The notes under the pieces are model-generated. The model saw nothing but the letters and a program-made list of their open reading frames with translations. It ran no database searches and was not told the DNA's origin. The translations under genes were made by a program, and so were the position numbers. Shown here in pieces: positions 23,766 to 36,927 of a stretch of DNA of 64,000 nucleotides (position 1 is its first letter; the number at the start of each line of letters is the position of its first letter). The stretch is from Annulohypoxylon bovei var. microspora (Eukaryota; Ascomycota; Sordariomycetes; Xylariales; Hypoxylaceae): positions 124,001 through 188,000 of the forward strand of contig MU405248.1 of NCBI GenBank assembly GCA_022836615.1. Reading direction: 5' to 3'.

Positions 23766-26700
23766 GTGTGTGCGGTGAGTTTCGGCCGACCTGCAGGGGT
23801 CGAGATGCCAGCACTAGGTATCCCACGCAGAAATGTCATGGCGCATACATAGTACTTAGATATAATAGTTTACATACCAGCATACATACCAGCATACCAG
23901 CGGTGGTTGATCATGATCGACAGGGACCGGATTGTGACCAGGCTTGCCAGGGACACATGCTGTGCCGCAAGCGGTTTGATCGATGGCGTTGGTGAGGGCA
24001 TAATGATATGCTTACTGGCATCATTCTTTCACGTTGTAGTAGACGTGGGACAATCCTAGCAGATCCATTTAGCTCCCCGAAGCTTGACCTTGGCTACTTG
24101 GTAATTGGAGCAGTTCGGGATGATCTTTTGGTAATGTGAGAGAGGACCGTCCCATCCCATCGTTGCATCCGCCATCCGCTCTCCGCCCATCGAGTTCCCT
24201 CTGTCCCGGATTTCCGGTCTAGCAGTACGACGGCAGGACGGAAATCTTTGTAGTACAAGGATATCTTTACCATCTGATAAATCCCGTAGTCAAGGGTTCA
24301 AGGTGTGCGTCCTTGGCAGCGGGTTTTGACCTAGTTTCCGGCCTAGTTTTGACCTTAGTTCTAACTCAAGGCGCTAGAGATTTTGGAAAAATATAGCAAT
24401 TGTCTAGTTCGTGGTGTGAGGGAAAGATTGAAAAAGGGACAGGCATTAGAACTATGTATATTAGACTACCTAATCCGTCGACGCCACTTAATTAGGACCT
24501 TGCTTAACCTTAACCTACCTTAACCCCCCTGTTGGCATATACACCTCCTTTTAAATACATGCATATATGTATTTATAAAGTATGTGGGTTGTGACGTACT
24601 TGTAAGCTAAGTCCCCTGTTCCTTGTCACTTATATGTATTACTACAGTATATTTTGCATAAGCATGGGTAAGGATTGATGGATTGAACTGATTGAGTTCC
24701 AAATCAGGATCAAAATATTACACCACTCATTCTATTATAGCTATATTGAAATCTATTATACCTGTTCGACCAAGAACACACATATTTCTTAATATTATTT
24801 TTCGTATTTCCTTCCCGAAATCGTATACTCACTTGGGCAAGCCGATCAAGGGTATACGTCAACATCTTTACGAAGTACGACTAAGTACGGTGTTTACTCA
24901 CATCGGGGCTTGATTTAATATGATTTGATTTGATTAGGTACTCGAGCAGTTCACGACTCGTTCATCGGTGCACGAACTAGCCTTTCGGTTCACTCGATAA
25001 TCTGTTTTTTATGACGAGGAGGTGTAATAAGCCTCATCTTAGCATTACCAGCCTCCGGCTTGAGGCTCCCGAAATGTCTCCACTCGCAAGGATTATCAAG
25101 GGGACTAAAGGAGACCTGTGCTGGATATTATCTCGATACCGTGCTAATACAATATGTAGTTTGTCGGAGTCAGATATGTCGCGGCTCATTATGACTTGCG
25201 TTCCCGCTAGACCAAATTATCGACCTACAAGGCTCTCGATTCATGCTTAGTACTATCAACGGGAAACCCATGTCGCAAATCTGTAGAGCCTTATTTGCCG
25301 ATTCATCATCCCCAGCTTACCCTGTCTACCCTTTCTACGCTAAGGCGCGCCAGGGACACATTGTTTTACTGTGCCTTGTGCCTGTGTGTTCTAGAAACGT
25401 CCGAGTACCACTACAGTCTCCGTGATACCGACACTTGTCAAAAGGTAGCAATAGCAATAAGGCTAGACAATTACATAGTACGATTTTTCTGGAACAGGAT
25501 TCCCGGCCGAACCACGGGGGCAGAACCCTCTGTTACATAGGACGGAAAGACGATAAGAGAGACATGTGATGGGGAACAGTGTCACAGTATGGATGAGACT
25601 AAACTTATTTGAACATTTCATCTAGGGCTGGCAGCAGGCGGCTCTAAAAGGAAACTTTGAATTTCCCGAGTCTATGGGACCACTGCTTATTAATAAGTAA
25701 ATTCTGCTTTAGTTAATCTTATGATATCTCATGCAGCGAAGCTCAAGAACATCCACGGAAATTGTCATCCTCTCAAATTTGACTCGAAGGTCTGATCCCC
25801 GAGGAGGCTCCCTGGTCATTGGTATAATTTTTAGCGTATGTCAAATGTCAATAATACATATCATATACCCCTATCCACCACATACTTACCTACACTAGGT
25901 TACCTGGGTATACAAAACGTAGCATGAGAGAATTTCTAGACTCATTAAATCCGCTAGATAAAAGCGAATCCCGACCGAGCCCCTTAGTCCGGGAATTCTC
26001 GACAATAGTGTCTACCTTCGTAAATTTTAAACTGATTCATGCTGCGATGGGTTCTTACGCAGGAGTCCTTACATAAGGTATACACATGGCTTTGTCCGAC
26101 GGTCAAAGCAGAAATACTCTGATAGGTAAGCCATACATGCTGACATGTAACGATGCATACACACATCCATACATCCATTCTGTGGAGAATCCTAGGGTGT
26201 CCCCGTGAGGCTGCTAAATTAGCTGGCTGGACTAGTTAGTGTAGCTTCTATACCGGATTCTATTTAGATCTACCCTTAGTGGTGTTTTCCACATGGCGTT
26301 CCCAACCTGTGTCTATCTACCTTCTAGTATAGCACAACTAATCCTCCGCCGTACATATGGTTGGCGCCCGATACTATTTGTAATGACAGGATATTTTCAA
26401 GATATCATTGGCGTGAACCCACAACTCTCCGCCTTTAGTCCAAGTAGGATATATACTAGGTGTCGGAGCTCTTTTCAAGTGATAGGTGATAGGCCATTAG
26501 GGTAAAGATACTCTAAGAGATAGGTCGCTTTACGAACGACGACGGAAAGCCCGAGAGCCGCGCATATGCTAGCTCTTATCTCCAAACATTTCTTCCGACG
26601 CTCGAGTAGTAGCCTCACTTCTCCGACTACCTTCACTAGGTAGGCGTATAAGAAGCAAGAAAATGTGCGGAGCATAGTGGCTACTTCCGCGGAATCATCA

Positions 26701-28084
26701 GCCCGAGATCGCCCTCCGCCATGAACAGCCTAACGACGTAATGTACCGAGAATGTGCATCTTGCTATCTGGTTGTTACCTACCTGGCCGTATCGGCCCTG
26801 AAAACCTGGCAACCTGCCCAGAATGGACTGCCACATACGTTATTGTGGTGAATCCCGCCCGCGGATCCCCATCGCCCTACAGTAAGCTGATGCAGAGGCG
26901 TCCGGCGTGTTGTCAGGTCCTTGGCAATCAAAACCAACCATAGCCTTCCAACCTTCAGGGGGTTGTTCTCCAGTATGTGGACTGACGCGGTTCTGAGACT
27001 AGCTTTGCATATGGGCGCTAAGGGGACAGCCAACCTGAAATGAAAGTGAAGCCGGAATTCTGGCCATCTATGCAAGCTCTTTACCTACCTGTACTGTATT
27101 CCGTCGTCGACGACAATTCACGAGCGGTGAGCGCCACTAAGTATGATTAAAGCCTCGTAGACAACCTGCCCACACGTGTGCCCCTTATTGCCTGGTCAAC
27201 GTGCCTGGTACCTTGCATTAGTTGGTAAACTTCTGTCCCGATATCTCCGGCTCGGCGGCCGTGGGTAACAAGCCATGGTTGCATCTAAGTACGGTAGTTC
27301 GACTCCGGGATGCCCATTCTCTCGGGCTTCGTTGCATCCGGAGTCGATACCGAGACGCGTCTTCGTTCTCGTTCGTCATGTGGCTTACCTATTTGAGATA
27401 CAACCCTATACTCAATCGTATTCAACCAAGACTTACGTAGAATCTACGCTTGTTAATAAGTTCGTAGATGATCTGGCATGTTTAACCGTGAGAATAGGAG
27501 TAAAAGCAAAGTCTTGCCGGTGGCTATTCGGGTGTATTGACGATCCTTCTATCGATTTCGGGCTTGATAATTTCCACCAACCCTTGCTGACGAATACGTC
27601 AGTCAGAGGATGGTTGGGGTATGATCAGTACTACCATCACATCGTTGCATACGCAACATAGCTGTCTTTGACTGCTAGAAAACATCAGAAAATACTCAGG
27701 GTCTAGTTAGCGCCGGGATCACCGTCCACCTTCTATCCCCTACATAGTAAGTACGTTTTCGGGTGAGAATTAGCGCGAACTTCCTACGATCGAATCCTAC
27801 AGCGCCTAGATTGCTTCTAGTCGACAGAACGTGAAAAGTTGTATTTTGCTCAGATACCTAGGTAGGTAGGTGGAAATTTTATACTAGGTAGATCAGCTGT
27901 TGCTATCTGGATAGTTCCAAATACGCCGTAAAGAACATCAGGTAACCTAGGTACACCTTCATACACCCTCGCGACCTGAGAAGGGATTAAATATTAGATT
28001 ATTAGCATCATAGCCTACTCTGGCTGAACGATCAGCCGCTCACACTAATTTACTTGGTAATCCCTAGTTGGCGGTTCAGCTCGT

Positions 28085-28118
28085 GATCACGTGATGAAAT
28101 AACTAAAGCATCACGTGA
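28085..28118. promoter_or_regulatory. Paired CACGTG palindromes upstream of the MOSC gene
   Basis: ATCACGTGAT (28085-28094) is a perfect 10 bp palindrome and ATCACGTGAC (28109-28118) repeats it 24 bp further on. Both contain TCACGTGA, the E-box recognised by fungal bHLH factors such as Cbf1. They lie about 310-340 bp before the MOSC start codon. Their use is inferred. Confidence 0.45.
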
Positions 28119-28422
28119 CAAAGTCGCGATGAGTCGATTTTCACCCTTTCAATGTCTCAGATGTTTCGAATGTTTCAACTGTTTCGTCGAGGGACTAACG
28201 ATGCAACCACATTTGAAACGCTCTTTTTTAGGTTCAACTCCTTGACGTCCGTGGCCCACCTTTGTTCTTCGTACCTATATTCATCTCATTATTCTTCTTG
28301 TACCTACGTCTACGTGTGTAATACATCTTTCGAAGACAAAGACAAAGACGCGTCTTGCTGGCCAAGTACCACCATAATATTTTCAATTCGAGGATCTTCC
28401 TAGTAATTACAAACGTGTCGCC

Positions 28423-29999
28423 ATGGATGAGTTGCTTCAGGCCCGCGGCGGCCTTAACCTCGATACCAGCTCTATATTCTTGCTGTCAATAACCATTCTC
28501 GCCTTTTTAATACCCGTGGTTATCATATTACCCCCAGTCGGTCTTCAAAAAGCCGATGCGCTGATCCAGACGCATACAAAGGCTGGGGTTGATGGTGCGA
28601 AGAGCAACCTGAAGAAGCAGTTCTCAGCTGAGCATTCACCACAGGGCAGCGAGCCACCTAAGGTTCAGAGCTTGGTCATCTACCCGGTCAAGTCATGTAA
28701 GGGCATCGAACTGACGAGGAGCAAAGTCCTCCCGTCCGGACTTCAGTTCGACCGTCTCTTCACATTTGCACAACTCAAGAGCCCCTTCCCCGTGGCTCTG
28801 GACTCGACGGATGATGAGAAATCACAGCATAAGTGGGAATTCATCACTCAGCGTCAGTTCGCCAGGCTGGCCAATGTCACTGTTGACCTCTGGCTACCGG
28901 ATGAGATGAAACTGCGGAAACAGTCGATGAAGTCTACGGAGGCTTTCTTGGTGATTCGATTTCCTTGGAAGGAGGATGGCTGGCGTGGTCTCTACTCGAC
29001 GATTACGGCAAAGCTCCATAGGGGACGTGCTGCTGAGCCGGAAATAGAGATACTGCTGCCGATAGACTTCCCCTCGGAATCGGAGATTAAGGAGAACGGC
29101 TATACGTTTGAAAACGTTAAGATTTGGAAAGAGACCGTCAATGCTCTGAATATGGAAAGAGAGTTGCCCTCGGAGCTGCGACGGTACTTAGGTGTTAGCA
29201 ACAAACTCGGTATATTCAGAATCGACCCGGACCAGCTACGTGAGGTTTACCGATGCGCACCAACCAAGGATGAGGCCGGATATCAACCTGTTACTGGATT
29301 CCAGGACGCCGTACGTACTCTCATGCTTATAAATATTCACAGAACTAACTTTTAGTCTAGTATCCCCTTCACCTGATGACACTAAACAGCATACAAAAAT
29401 TCAGCTCAGAAGTCCCCAAGGACGACAACCTGAAGGAGCTTGACGTTCTCCGGTTCCGACCTAACATCATCCGTAAGTCGATGTCCTCCAATTCCTCTCT
29501 TCTATCTAACACCATTCGCAGTTTCCGGCGCCGAAGCCTACGACGAGGAGACGTGGAAGCAGGTGCGGTTCAAGCCGGGAAGTTCGGGCCTGTACAACGA
29601 CGCCTCGTTCCACGTCTCATGCAGGACAGTCAGGTCAGCAGCCCCTCCCCACTCCCCCATCCCAACTCCAAACCCCTTCGGCATCCCCATCCGCCCGGCG
29701 TGGGGACGACGGCTACCACCTACCTAATCGCATACCTAGGTGACCAAGCTAACTCCGCGCGCAGATGCAAGATGCCCAACGTCGACCCCGACACCGGCGC
29801 CCGGCACCCGAGCGAGCCGGACAAGTCGCTCAGGGCGAAGCGGGCGGTCGACGAGGGCGCCCCGCTCAACGGCTGTCTGGGCATGCAGCTCACGCCTCTG
29901 TACGACGCCAGCCTGGGCGAGGACCGCGAGTCGTGGATCGCGGTCGGCATGACGGTCGAGGTTGGGGAGAGGGGAGAGCATGTATATATTAAGCAGTAA
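28423..29999 (+). CDS. Membrane-anchored MOSC-domain protein (mARC-like molybdenum cofactor sulfurase/reductase family)
   Basis: Four exons (28423-29310, 29361-29472, 29522-29633, 29765-29999) sum to 1,347 nt, 448 residues, in phase. An N-terminal transmembrane segment (about residues 17-40, IFLLSITILAFLIPVVIILP) anchors it to a membrane, as in mitochondrial amidoxime-reducing components. The MOSC N-terminal beta-barrel domain begins at KVQSLVIYPVKSCKGIEL. The MOSC domain proper includes LNSIQKFSSEV, DVLRFRPNIIL and the C-terminal CRTVRCKMPNVDPDTG, whose cysteines lie where the Moco-binding Cys is expected. The protein may reduce N-hydroxylated substrates with cytochrome b5 and its reductase, or act in Moco transfer; the sequence does not decide. 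The stop is followed by the convergent SMC2 gene. Confidence 0.85.
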
Positions 30000-30771
30000 A
30001 GAAAACCTGCTTCTCACTGTAACTATTAAGATACCTTAATCATGAGATGAAGTGGAAAAGGCAATCGTATTGTATCAGAGGACTCTACGGCGCATAAAAA
30101 CCGGGTAGCAGATAAACCTAGAATAAGACGTATGTACTTTATGAGCTGAAAAATCATCGGCACTGAAATTTGTCATAAACTCCGTACGGAATATGGAGGC
30201 GACCGCCGACCTTCACGAAAACACACGAAAAACGCAAAAAAAAAACAAAAACCTGCTTGAAACAAAACACATTCATAATAGCCTAGCCTACCCACCGCCG
30301 TCAATTGGAGACGGCCTCGTAAAACCCATACGGTATAGCATTCATTCGTTCGTTGCCCGTCCATTTCATGCCGTCCCTCCAACCCTCAATCCGACCGTCG
30401 TGGGCCGTAACGAGTAATGCTCTACGGTCGGTCATGCAGTCGTCATTGGGGAGCTTACAATATCCCTCATCTCGTCCCTCATCCATATCTCTTTTTTTTC
30501 CTTCTTCCGCCCTCACCCTCTCTCATGTATCCACAAGGGGCGCGCGCTAGGACACAGCCAGCCGCTTGCGTTAGGTACGTTACTAAAACCGCGCATAGCC
30601 CGACAAAGGCAAACAAACCTGCATACCCCCACGCCTGTGCCTGCGCCGCTCTACCCGCGCCCGTGTTTGTTGTCTACCTTCCGGGAGAGGTAGGTAGGCT
30701 AGAATAATTACATTTGTGAGGTAGGTAGTGTGCGTGTGTGTGTATGTAATTAGGTATAGGTAGGTACCCGA
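30000..30771. other. Convergent intergenic region MOSC / SMC2
   Basis: It holds two 3' ends. Visible are an oligo-A tract near 30240, GGTAGGTAG repeats at 30688-30770 and a short GT microsatellite near 30730. No gene is seen. Confidence 0.4.
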
Positions 30772-33700
30772 TCACTTGAAGTCCGCGGCGGTGAGGGCCT
30801 GCACCATACTCGTGCCCTCGCTGAAGCGGGTGCGGAAGATGCGGTTGGCGTTCTGGAACATGCCGTCCTTGAGGGAGACGACGATGAATTGGGAGCCCTT
30901 GAAGCGCGTCTTGATGAGGCGGCCGATGTTCTGCGTGTGCGACAGGTCCAGCGCCGCGTCGACCTCGTCCAGGATGTACATGGGCGCCGGCTTGAACTGG
31001 AGCAGCGCCATGATGAGCGAGAGCGCTACGAGCGATCTATTTATTTTCGTAATTAGTATCATGGTAAACATAAAAGGGGGTAGCAGGATGAATTATGAGA
31101 GGTAGGGCTTACCGTTGACCACCACTCAGCTCCGTCAAGCTCTGCTTCCACACCTTTCCTAAGCAAACCTTGACCTCTAGTCCCTCATTGATGGTCTTGC
31201 CCTCAGGCGGATCTAGTTTCGCAAAGCTGCCGCCAGGTAGTAGCTCCGAGAAAATCTGGCCGAAGTCGCCATTGACCTTTTCCCAGGTCTGTAGGAGGGC
31301 CTTCTTCTTGTAGTCGTCGAGGCTGATGATGGTCTCCTCGATCTTGCGCTTGTCGCGGATGACCGTCTTCATCATGTGCTTGAGCGACACCTCCTTCTTC
31401 TCGACACTATCGATCATGTTCATGACCTTGGGATTGATCTTCTTCTTCATGCCCTGGAACCGGTCTGTGAGCGTCTTTAGCGTCGCCTTGCACTCTGCGA
31501 TATTCTGGCCCTTGAAGTCGTACGGCGTCCCCGTGCGGCCGAAGTTGTCCTTCTCCTCGGCAATCCAGTCGAACTCCTTCTCCATGTTCGCTACAGTTTG
31601 GGTTGCGTGCTGTTGCTCCTTGTGAAATTTGTCGACTGTGTGGCCAAGCTTTTGCTTTTCGAGGCCTTCTTCTGTAATCCGGTTATTCTTTGACCTAATC
31701 GCCTCTTCTAGCGCGTGCAGTTCATCGTCAAAGCCTGTTAATTTGGCTCTTTCATCGTCAAGTTCTGCTTGGGCGAGGTCATGAGTTTCTTGTAACGCAG
31801 ATTGTTTTTTGACAAGGTCTTCAATTTCCTGCTGTTGTGATTTGATAGCCAGTTCGACCTCTTGGAACTGCTCGTTTGCAGCAGCAAGGTCTCCGGAGAT
31901 CTGTTCCGAGTCGAGCTGGGCGCCTTGAACCTCCTTCTGTAAAGACTTGACGGCAGTTGAGTTCTTAGCTAACGTCGCTCGTAGCTTGTCGAGGGAAGAT
32001 TGAAGTTCCACAAGTTTTGAATCCTTGTTGTTCTCGAAATCTTTCATATCTTTCTCTATCCTCTTCGCGTCCGCACTGGCTTCGGCTTGCCTCTTCTTAG
32101 CTTCAGCACTCTCATTCTTGAGCTGTATGATAGTCTCCTTCATGTTCTCCACCTCCTGGATAATAGACGATGAAGAATTGCCGCCAATCTGCTCCTCTGC
32201 GAGTTTAATTTCGTGGGCTTTGAGATCAAGGTCCTGCTTGATTTTACGGGCCTGGTCGAGTTTTGACTTCTCTTGAGAGATCTTTGTTTGGAGGTTGCGT
32301 AGAGAACCCTCAGCTTCCTTGAGCTGACGGTTGATCTCGTTCAACTTTTGTAGGGTGACTAGTACGCCGCTGGAGTTAGGCGCGCTTCCGCCTGATAGAG
32401 TACCCGAGGGGTCGTATGTATCGCCTTCTAGGGTGATGCTTCTCATTCGTACATTCGGATCAAAAGTCACCCTCTTCGCAGTTTCGGCGTCTTGGCAGAT
32501 TAGGGTATTGCCGAAGATGTATTCCATCGCCGCAGATACTTCGTCATCGTAGCCTACGAGCGACAGTGCTAGGTCCACCTTACCTGGTGCAATATTTTGA
32601 GCAGTAGCAATTGTTTGCGCCGAAGACTTAAATGCTGTAATTTTGTTAAGAGGAATAATGGTGACTCTCTTGCGTAGTCTACCATTCTGTAGCAGTTGCG
32701 TGCCTGTAACCTCACTGTCCACGACAACATTATAGAGGCGGCCTCCAGCACATATCTCCAAAGCAGTACCGGCTCTAATATGTTCCTTGTCGAGGGTGAA
32801 GAGTTGCGCGACTAATCCCTTGACTTTCGAGCGATCGAAGTTAGGGGTTGGGTCAGCATAGTTGAAGTCGATATTGGCGACTCTGCGCTTCAGAGCATCC
32901 GCCTCTTGGCGCAAGCCCCTGATAGTCTGTTGCAACGACGACTCCTGCTTGTACATTTCTTCTTCCTGTCCCGGCTCGAAACCAAGCTTTGCAAGGTGGG
33001 CCTGAAGCTTCTGTGACTGAGCTTTGAGACTTTCCAAGTCTTTTAATAGGCCTGCATTCTGTTCTTTAGCCTTCTTCGCTCGAGGCTCTTCCTCCTTGAC
33101 TCGCTTCTCAAGATGGGCAATTTTGAGCTTGGCTTGCTCTTGTTCTGTAGCAGCGGCTGCTACTCGGTTTCTTGCGTCTTGTAGCTGGCCTTGGTAACCG
33201 CTTTCTTGTCCTTCCCTAGACGCAACACCTGTCTGTAATGTCTGAAGCAATTCCTCTTTTGACTCTGCTTCGTGACTTTGCTTTTCATTCTCCTCCTTTG
33301 CCGCATCGTACTTGGCCTTGATTTGTTCATAGGCTTTCGTTTTCTCCTTCAATGCCGCCTCCAATTCGGCAACATTCTTCTGGACGGCGGTTTTCTTCTC
33401 TTCTTCCTCGGACTTACTGGACTTCTTTAAGTCCATCACCGTGGCTAATCGAACTAGCTCATTAGAATGCTTTTTGACGTCATCCTCTAACGCCTGAGCT
33501 TTCCCCCCTTTCCTGAGCTCCTTGTCTCTTTGCGCTTTTACTTTCTTGACGTCTTCTTCGAGATGGGATATCTCGCTTTTGAGCCTGGCGGCGGAGTCCT
33601 CAAGGTCCTTTTGTCGCTGTTTTTTGTTTTCCAGGTCTGATGCAGACTGTTGTAGTCTCTCTTGATACTTCACATAATCGTGTGCGACTACCACCCTCGT

Positions 33701-34561
33701 CAAGCGCTCTAGGTCATTTTGTGTTTGTTGAAAATCTAGGAATGCTCTCTTCTCTGTTCGTAATTTCTCGAGCTTAGGCTCGATCTCGTCCCGAAGGAGC
33801 TCGGTGATCTCCTGTAACTTCATCTCTTTCTTGGCCATGGTCTTTATAGCCTTGTCCCTTCGGTCCTCAAACATTCTTGTACCAGCCGCTTCTTCGATCA
33901 TGGCTAGAATCTCGACCGCCTTCATATTTAAGACTTTGGTGATTCGGCCTTGCATAATAAGGAAGTTGGGATTGTTGATATTGAGTTGGACCGACTGGAA
34001 CAGATTTTGGACAGTTTGCTGTTGTGCTCGATGTCCGTTGATTAGGTATTTTGAGGTTCCCCCCAGAACGATCTGTCTAGTGACACTGATTGTGGCATAC
34101 TCTTCGAATCCGATGGGCGATTTTTGTTTGTCTCTGTTGTCAAATACGATAGTAACACTCGCTTTCGTAACGCCTGCTTGACCACGCTTGTAGATGAGAT
34201 CCTAATTTTGATAGTTAGAGCCTATGAGATTTACATATCCAGGTATTTTTCTCTGTCACTCATACCTGCAAGTTTTGGGCTCGAACGGTAGACATATTCG
34301 TGATACCTAAAACGAAGCAAATGGCATCTAGAATATTGGATTTTCCACTACCGTTGAGGCCGGTAATGGAGTTAAAGCTCTCATCCCTATGCGACATCAG
34401 TTTCTGGTATGCGACGCAGAAGAGCAGTCTTATTTACTAACCATCCTGTGATGACCGTTCTAACGGCATAGGATTTGAAGCCCTTCGAATAAGTCAGTAG
34501 AAGTAATTATTAGATTATCCCGTAGTATACATACATCTATAATCACCTCCGTAACCCTCAT
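30772..34561 (-). CDS. SMC2: Condensin subunit SMC2
   Basis: SMC2 pairs with SMC4 to form the ATPase core of condensin, which compacts mitotic chromosomes. At least five exons are visible: MRVTEVIID / [13 protein letters not shown] / [18 protein letters not shown]... / DLIYKRGQ...LSGGQR / SLVALSLIM...ADFK. The Walker A loop GLNGSGKSN is in exon 3. The next exon carries the N-terminal head end, [15 protein letters not shown], and two long coiled-coil arms separated by a hinge ([28 protein letters not shown] to the [11 protein letters not shown] region). The ABC signature LSGGQR and Walker [12 protein letters not shown] are split by the last intron (about 31040-31112). The length of roughly 1,180 residues is normal for SMC2. 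The start is the ATG that yields the conserved [15 protein letters not shown]-terminus. Confidence 0.95.
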
Positions 34562-35835
34562 ATTGGCGACTGCGACTTGTTTCGCATGAAAATTGTTGAT
34601 GATGTTTCTATTAACTCATAGCATCTACAGCTAGTTGCCGCATCTGAGTTGCTATTTAAAAACCGGTTGCCGACGCGATTGAGGTCAACAAAAACAAACT
34701 AGTAGTACGAATTATCATTGGCTATAGATGGATTAAAATGGGTCATATTAACCCCAAGCTTCGTGGGGCTGATGAGGGTTAATGAGTGCACAGACCAGCT
34801 TCTACAGCGGTAGAGCGGGAAGGTAGGGCAGAATAATTGTGCCCCACCACTGTCCCTCCCGCGTCTATATGTAAATCTTTTTGCAGCTCCAGTCTTGGAA
34901 TCTTTTTCCTCTTTTCTTCTTCAGCTCTCTTTGGTAAGCCAACACCACACCCACCCATGTGTCGATAATCTGCTAATTCTCCTAATAGCCTTTTGGCTTA
35001 GATCAAGTGTAGTATCTGTTCTTTTCAGTTTAATCTCTGAAAGAGTCCTACTTGGACTCAATCGTGATTATTCTTATTTTTGTACCGCGGTAGCGCATCC
35101 TCCGGGCTTGCCCATGATCGCTTCCACCGTGTCCCTGGTATTACACTGCCTCCAGGTGACGCGAACTTTTCACTACTCTCTCTGGCTTGTCCAGGGTTGT
35201 ATGGAAGGGATTTAAGAATGTTTGACCTTCGCCTGGTCGATTTTCCTCGCTCGATGGGTCTATCCTTATGTATGGGAGGTCTTTGTTTGCCGACCTACGT
35301 GTCCGGGTACTGACAAATGCAAATATATAAATGTACCTAGCTTGAAGTTTCAAATAGAGTGATATGTAGGTAATTGACTGTCATATACATGTTGTATTTG
35401 CTTTAAATTTTGAAAATCCCCATGAATGTATCCAGCCATCCACGAAGTTAAGAGTCCAATGACTTCAATGTTCAAGAACCTGGCAGTAGGTACATAGGTA
35501 CTTCGCTGACTACGAGTATCGGTACTTCCCGAAAGTAGATGAGGCCCCCCAATTTATTAGATGAACAGAATATTGAATGGATAAGGTTCCAACTGTTCCC
35601 GTAGCATCTTAAAGTGCTACTCGCTGGAATCCACACGCGACTCCCGAACGCCGATATCTAAGTTGTCCACAGCAGAATCGATTCCCTACTGGACGTCATT
35701 TTGACCCATTTTGACCACAATCCCAATTCTTCTAATAAATCCCCCGATCACACCTTGTATCTTCATCTACGAGCTTCGTCGAAACATATTAGATTTTAGG
35801 TGGAAAGTATTACATGCATAGCTCACGGCACAAAA
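34562..35835. other. Divergent intergenic region SMC2 / CUE1
   Basis: 1.27 kb between two divergent start codons, so it contains both promoters. A pyrimidine-rich tract lies at 34885-34930. No convincing exon is seen. Confidence 0.4.
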
Positions 35836-36504
35836 ATGGCAGACGACGAACAAGTGTCACTCACTTCCCTTATCATAATAGTCGTCCTCGGCGGCCTCAT
35901 CATTCGCTATCTATTTTTCTCTCCCACGAGTCAACCTCCGCGACCGACACGAGATGCTCAGTCGGCTTCCCGCGCCAGAGAGGCAGCCGTGGAGCGGATA
36001 CAGCAAATGTTCCCGCAGGTCGACCGGAGGACTATCTTGTGGGATCTGCATCGTAACGGAGGAAACATCGCGGCAACTACGGAAAGGATATTGTCGGGAC
36101 GGATAGAGACAGTAGGTCTTCCTAGCTTTTCTTTCTCCCGTGTTATGTCCCTATGCGCGAGATTCTGCCTTGGCGTGCGATACTAACTCTGCACTTCTTA
36201 GCCACCTGTCACATTCCAACCGCCACCTCCCCCAGCCTCTCCGACACCCTCGACAGCGCAAACACAAACTTTCAAGGCGCCACCCAAGCCTGCCGAACCG
36301 GACTTGATTACCAGATATAAATTGCAAGATAAAATCACCGCGAATGGCGAGGCCGAATCCGCAACAAAATCGAAGGCGTGGAGTTCTAATCGGGATGAAA
36401 GACAAACAGCCTTACAACGAAGACGAGACGAAATGATCTTGGCGGCAAGAAAGAAGATGGAGGCCAGAATCGCGGCGGAGAAGACCGCTGGGAAAACTCA
36501 ATGA
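35836..36504 (+). CDS. CUE1: Cue1-like ER membrane CUE-domain protein
   Basis: Two exons (35836-36111, 36202-36504) encode 192 residues. The architecture matches yeast Cue1, which recruits and activates the ubiquitin-conjugating enzyme Ubc7 in ER-associated degradation. There is an N-terminal transmembrane segment (SLIIIVVLGGLIIRYLFF), then a CUE ubiquitin-binding domain (AAVERIQQMFPQVDRRTILWDLHRNGGNIAATTERIL), a Pro-rich linker, and a basic helical C-terminus (DERQTALQRRRDEMILAARKKMEARIA) in the position of the Ubc7-binding region. The CUE MFP and later Leu motifs are conserved. The ATG at 35836 has an A-rich context (CAAAAATGG) and gives the membrane anchor. Confidence 0.82.
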
Positions 36505-36927
36505 AAATAGACGCAAGACTCCGGGTTTGGTTTGGCGATCCGGGGTCCGGGTGAGGCGAAAGGAAGTTAATTGTATATTTGGAGCCCTACCCTCGACTCG
36601 ACGGTGTTTGGCATATCCAGATTGAAGTAGTAAACATGCGTGGCGTACCTTGGCCTGAAACACGTTCCGTAGATTCGGAATCAAAGCGAACACATACATA
36701 TCGGAAGTCTCACTCGATGCTCGGTCAAGTGCCTTCTATAGCATTGTGCATAAATATTGCAGATGTATTCGTTAAATCATTGTCTATCCATATTCATATC
36801 CATATCCTTTATCCTGCCATGTTTCTAATGCGCTTCCATCCATATAAATGCCCATATGTATACGTATACCTCTATCCGTACGCCAGGCCGATCCCGGCGG
36901 AAATGCAAATACCCGTCGTGTCATAAC
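36505..36927. other. Convergent intergenic region
   Basis: 3' flanks of CUE1 and the downstream membrane-protein gene. It contains an imperfect TCCATATxCATATCC repeat near 36787-36845. No gene is seen. Confidence 0.4.

Larger units (their letters stand above)
20716..28422. other. 7.7 kb gene desert
   Basis: No ORF above about 150 codons and no spliced gene with recognisable domains could be assembled. The sequence is neither obviously AT-collapsed nor made of long repeats. It contains microsatellites near 23741-23900, TACCTAGGTA palindromes at 23626-23635 and 27855-27864, and an AT-rich patch around 24500-24950. The interval 21330-21610 is locally GC-richer and might be a decayed repeat copy, but no transposase or reverse-transcriptase motif is readable. 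The last ~350 bp must include the promoter of the MOSC gene. Confidence 0.4.

Noticed and set aside
28152..28403. 83-codon ORF just upstream of the MOSC gene
   Set aside because: Low-complexity Ser/Thr/Tyr-rich translation with no domain; it most likely lies in the 5' UTR or promoter of the MOSC gene.
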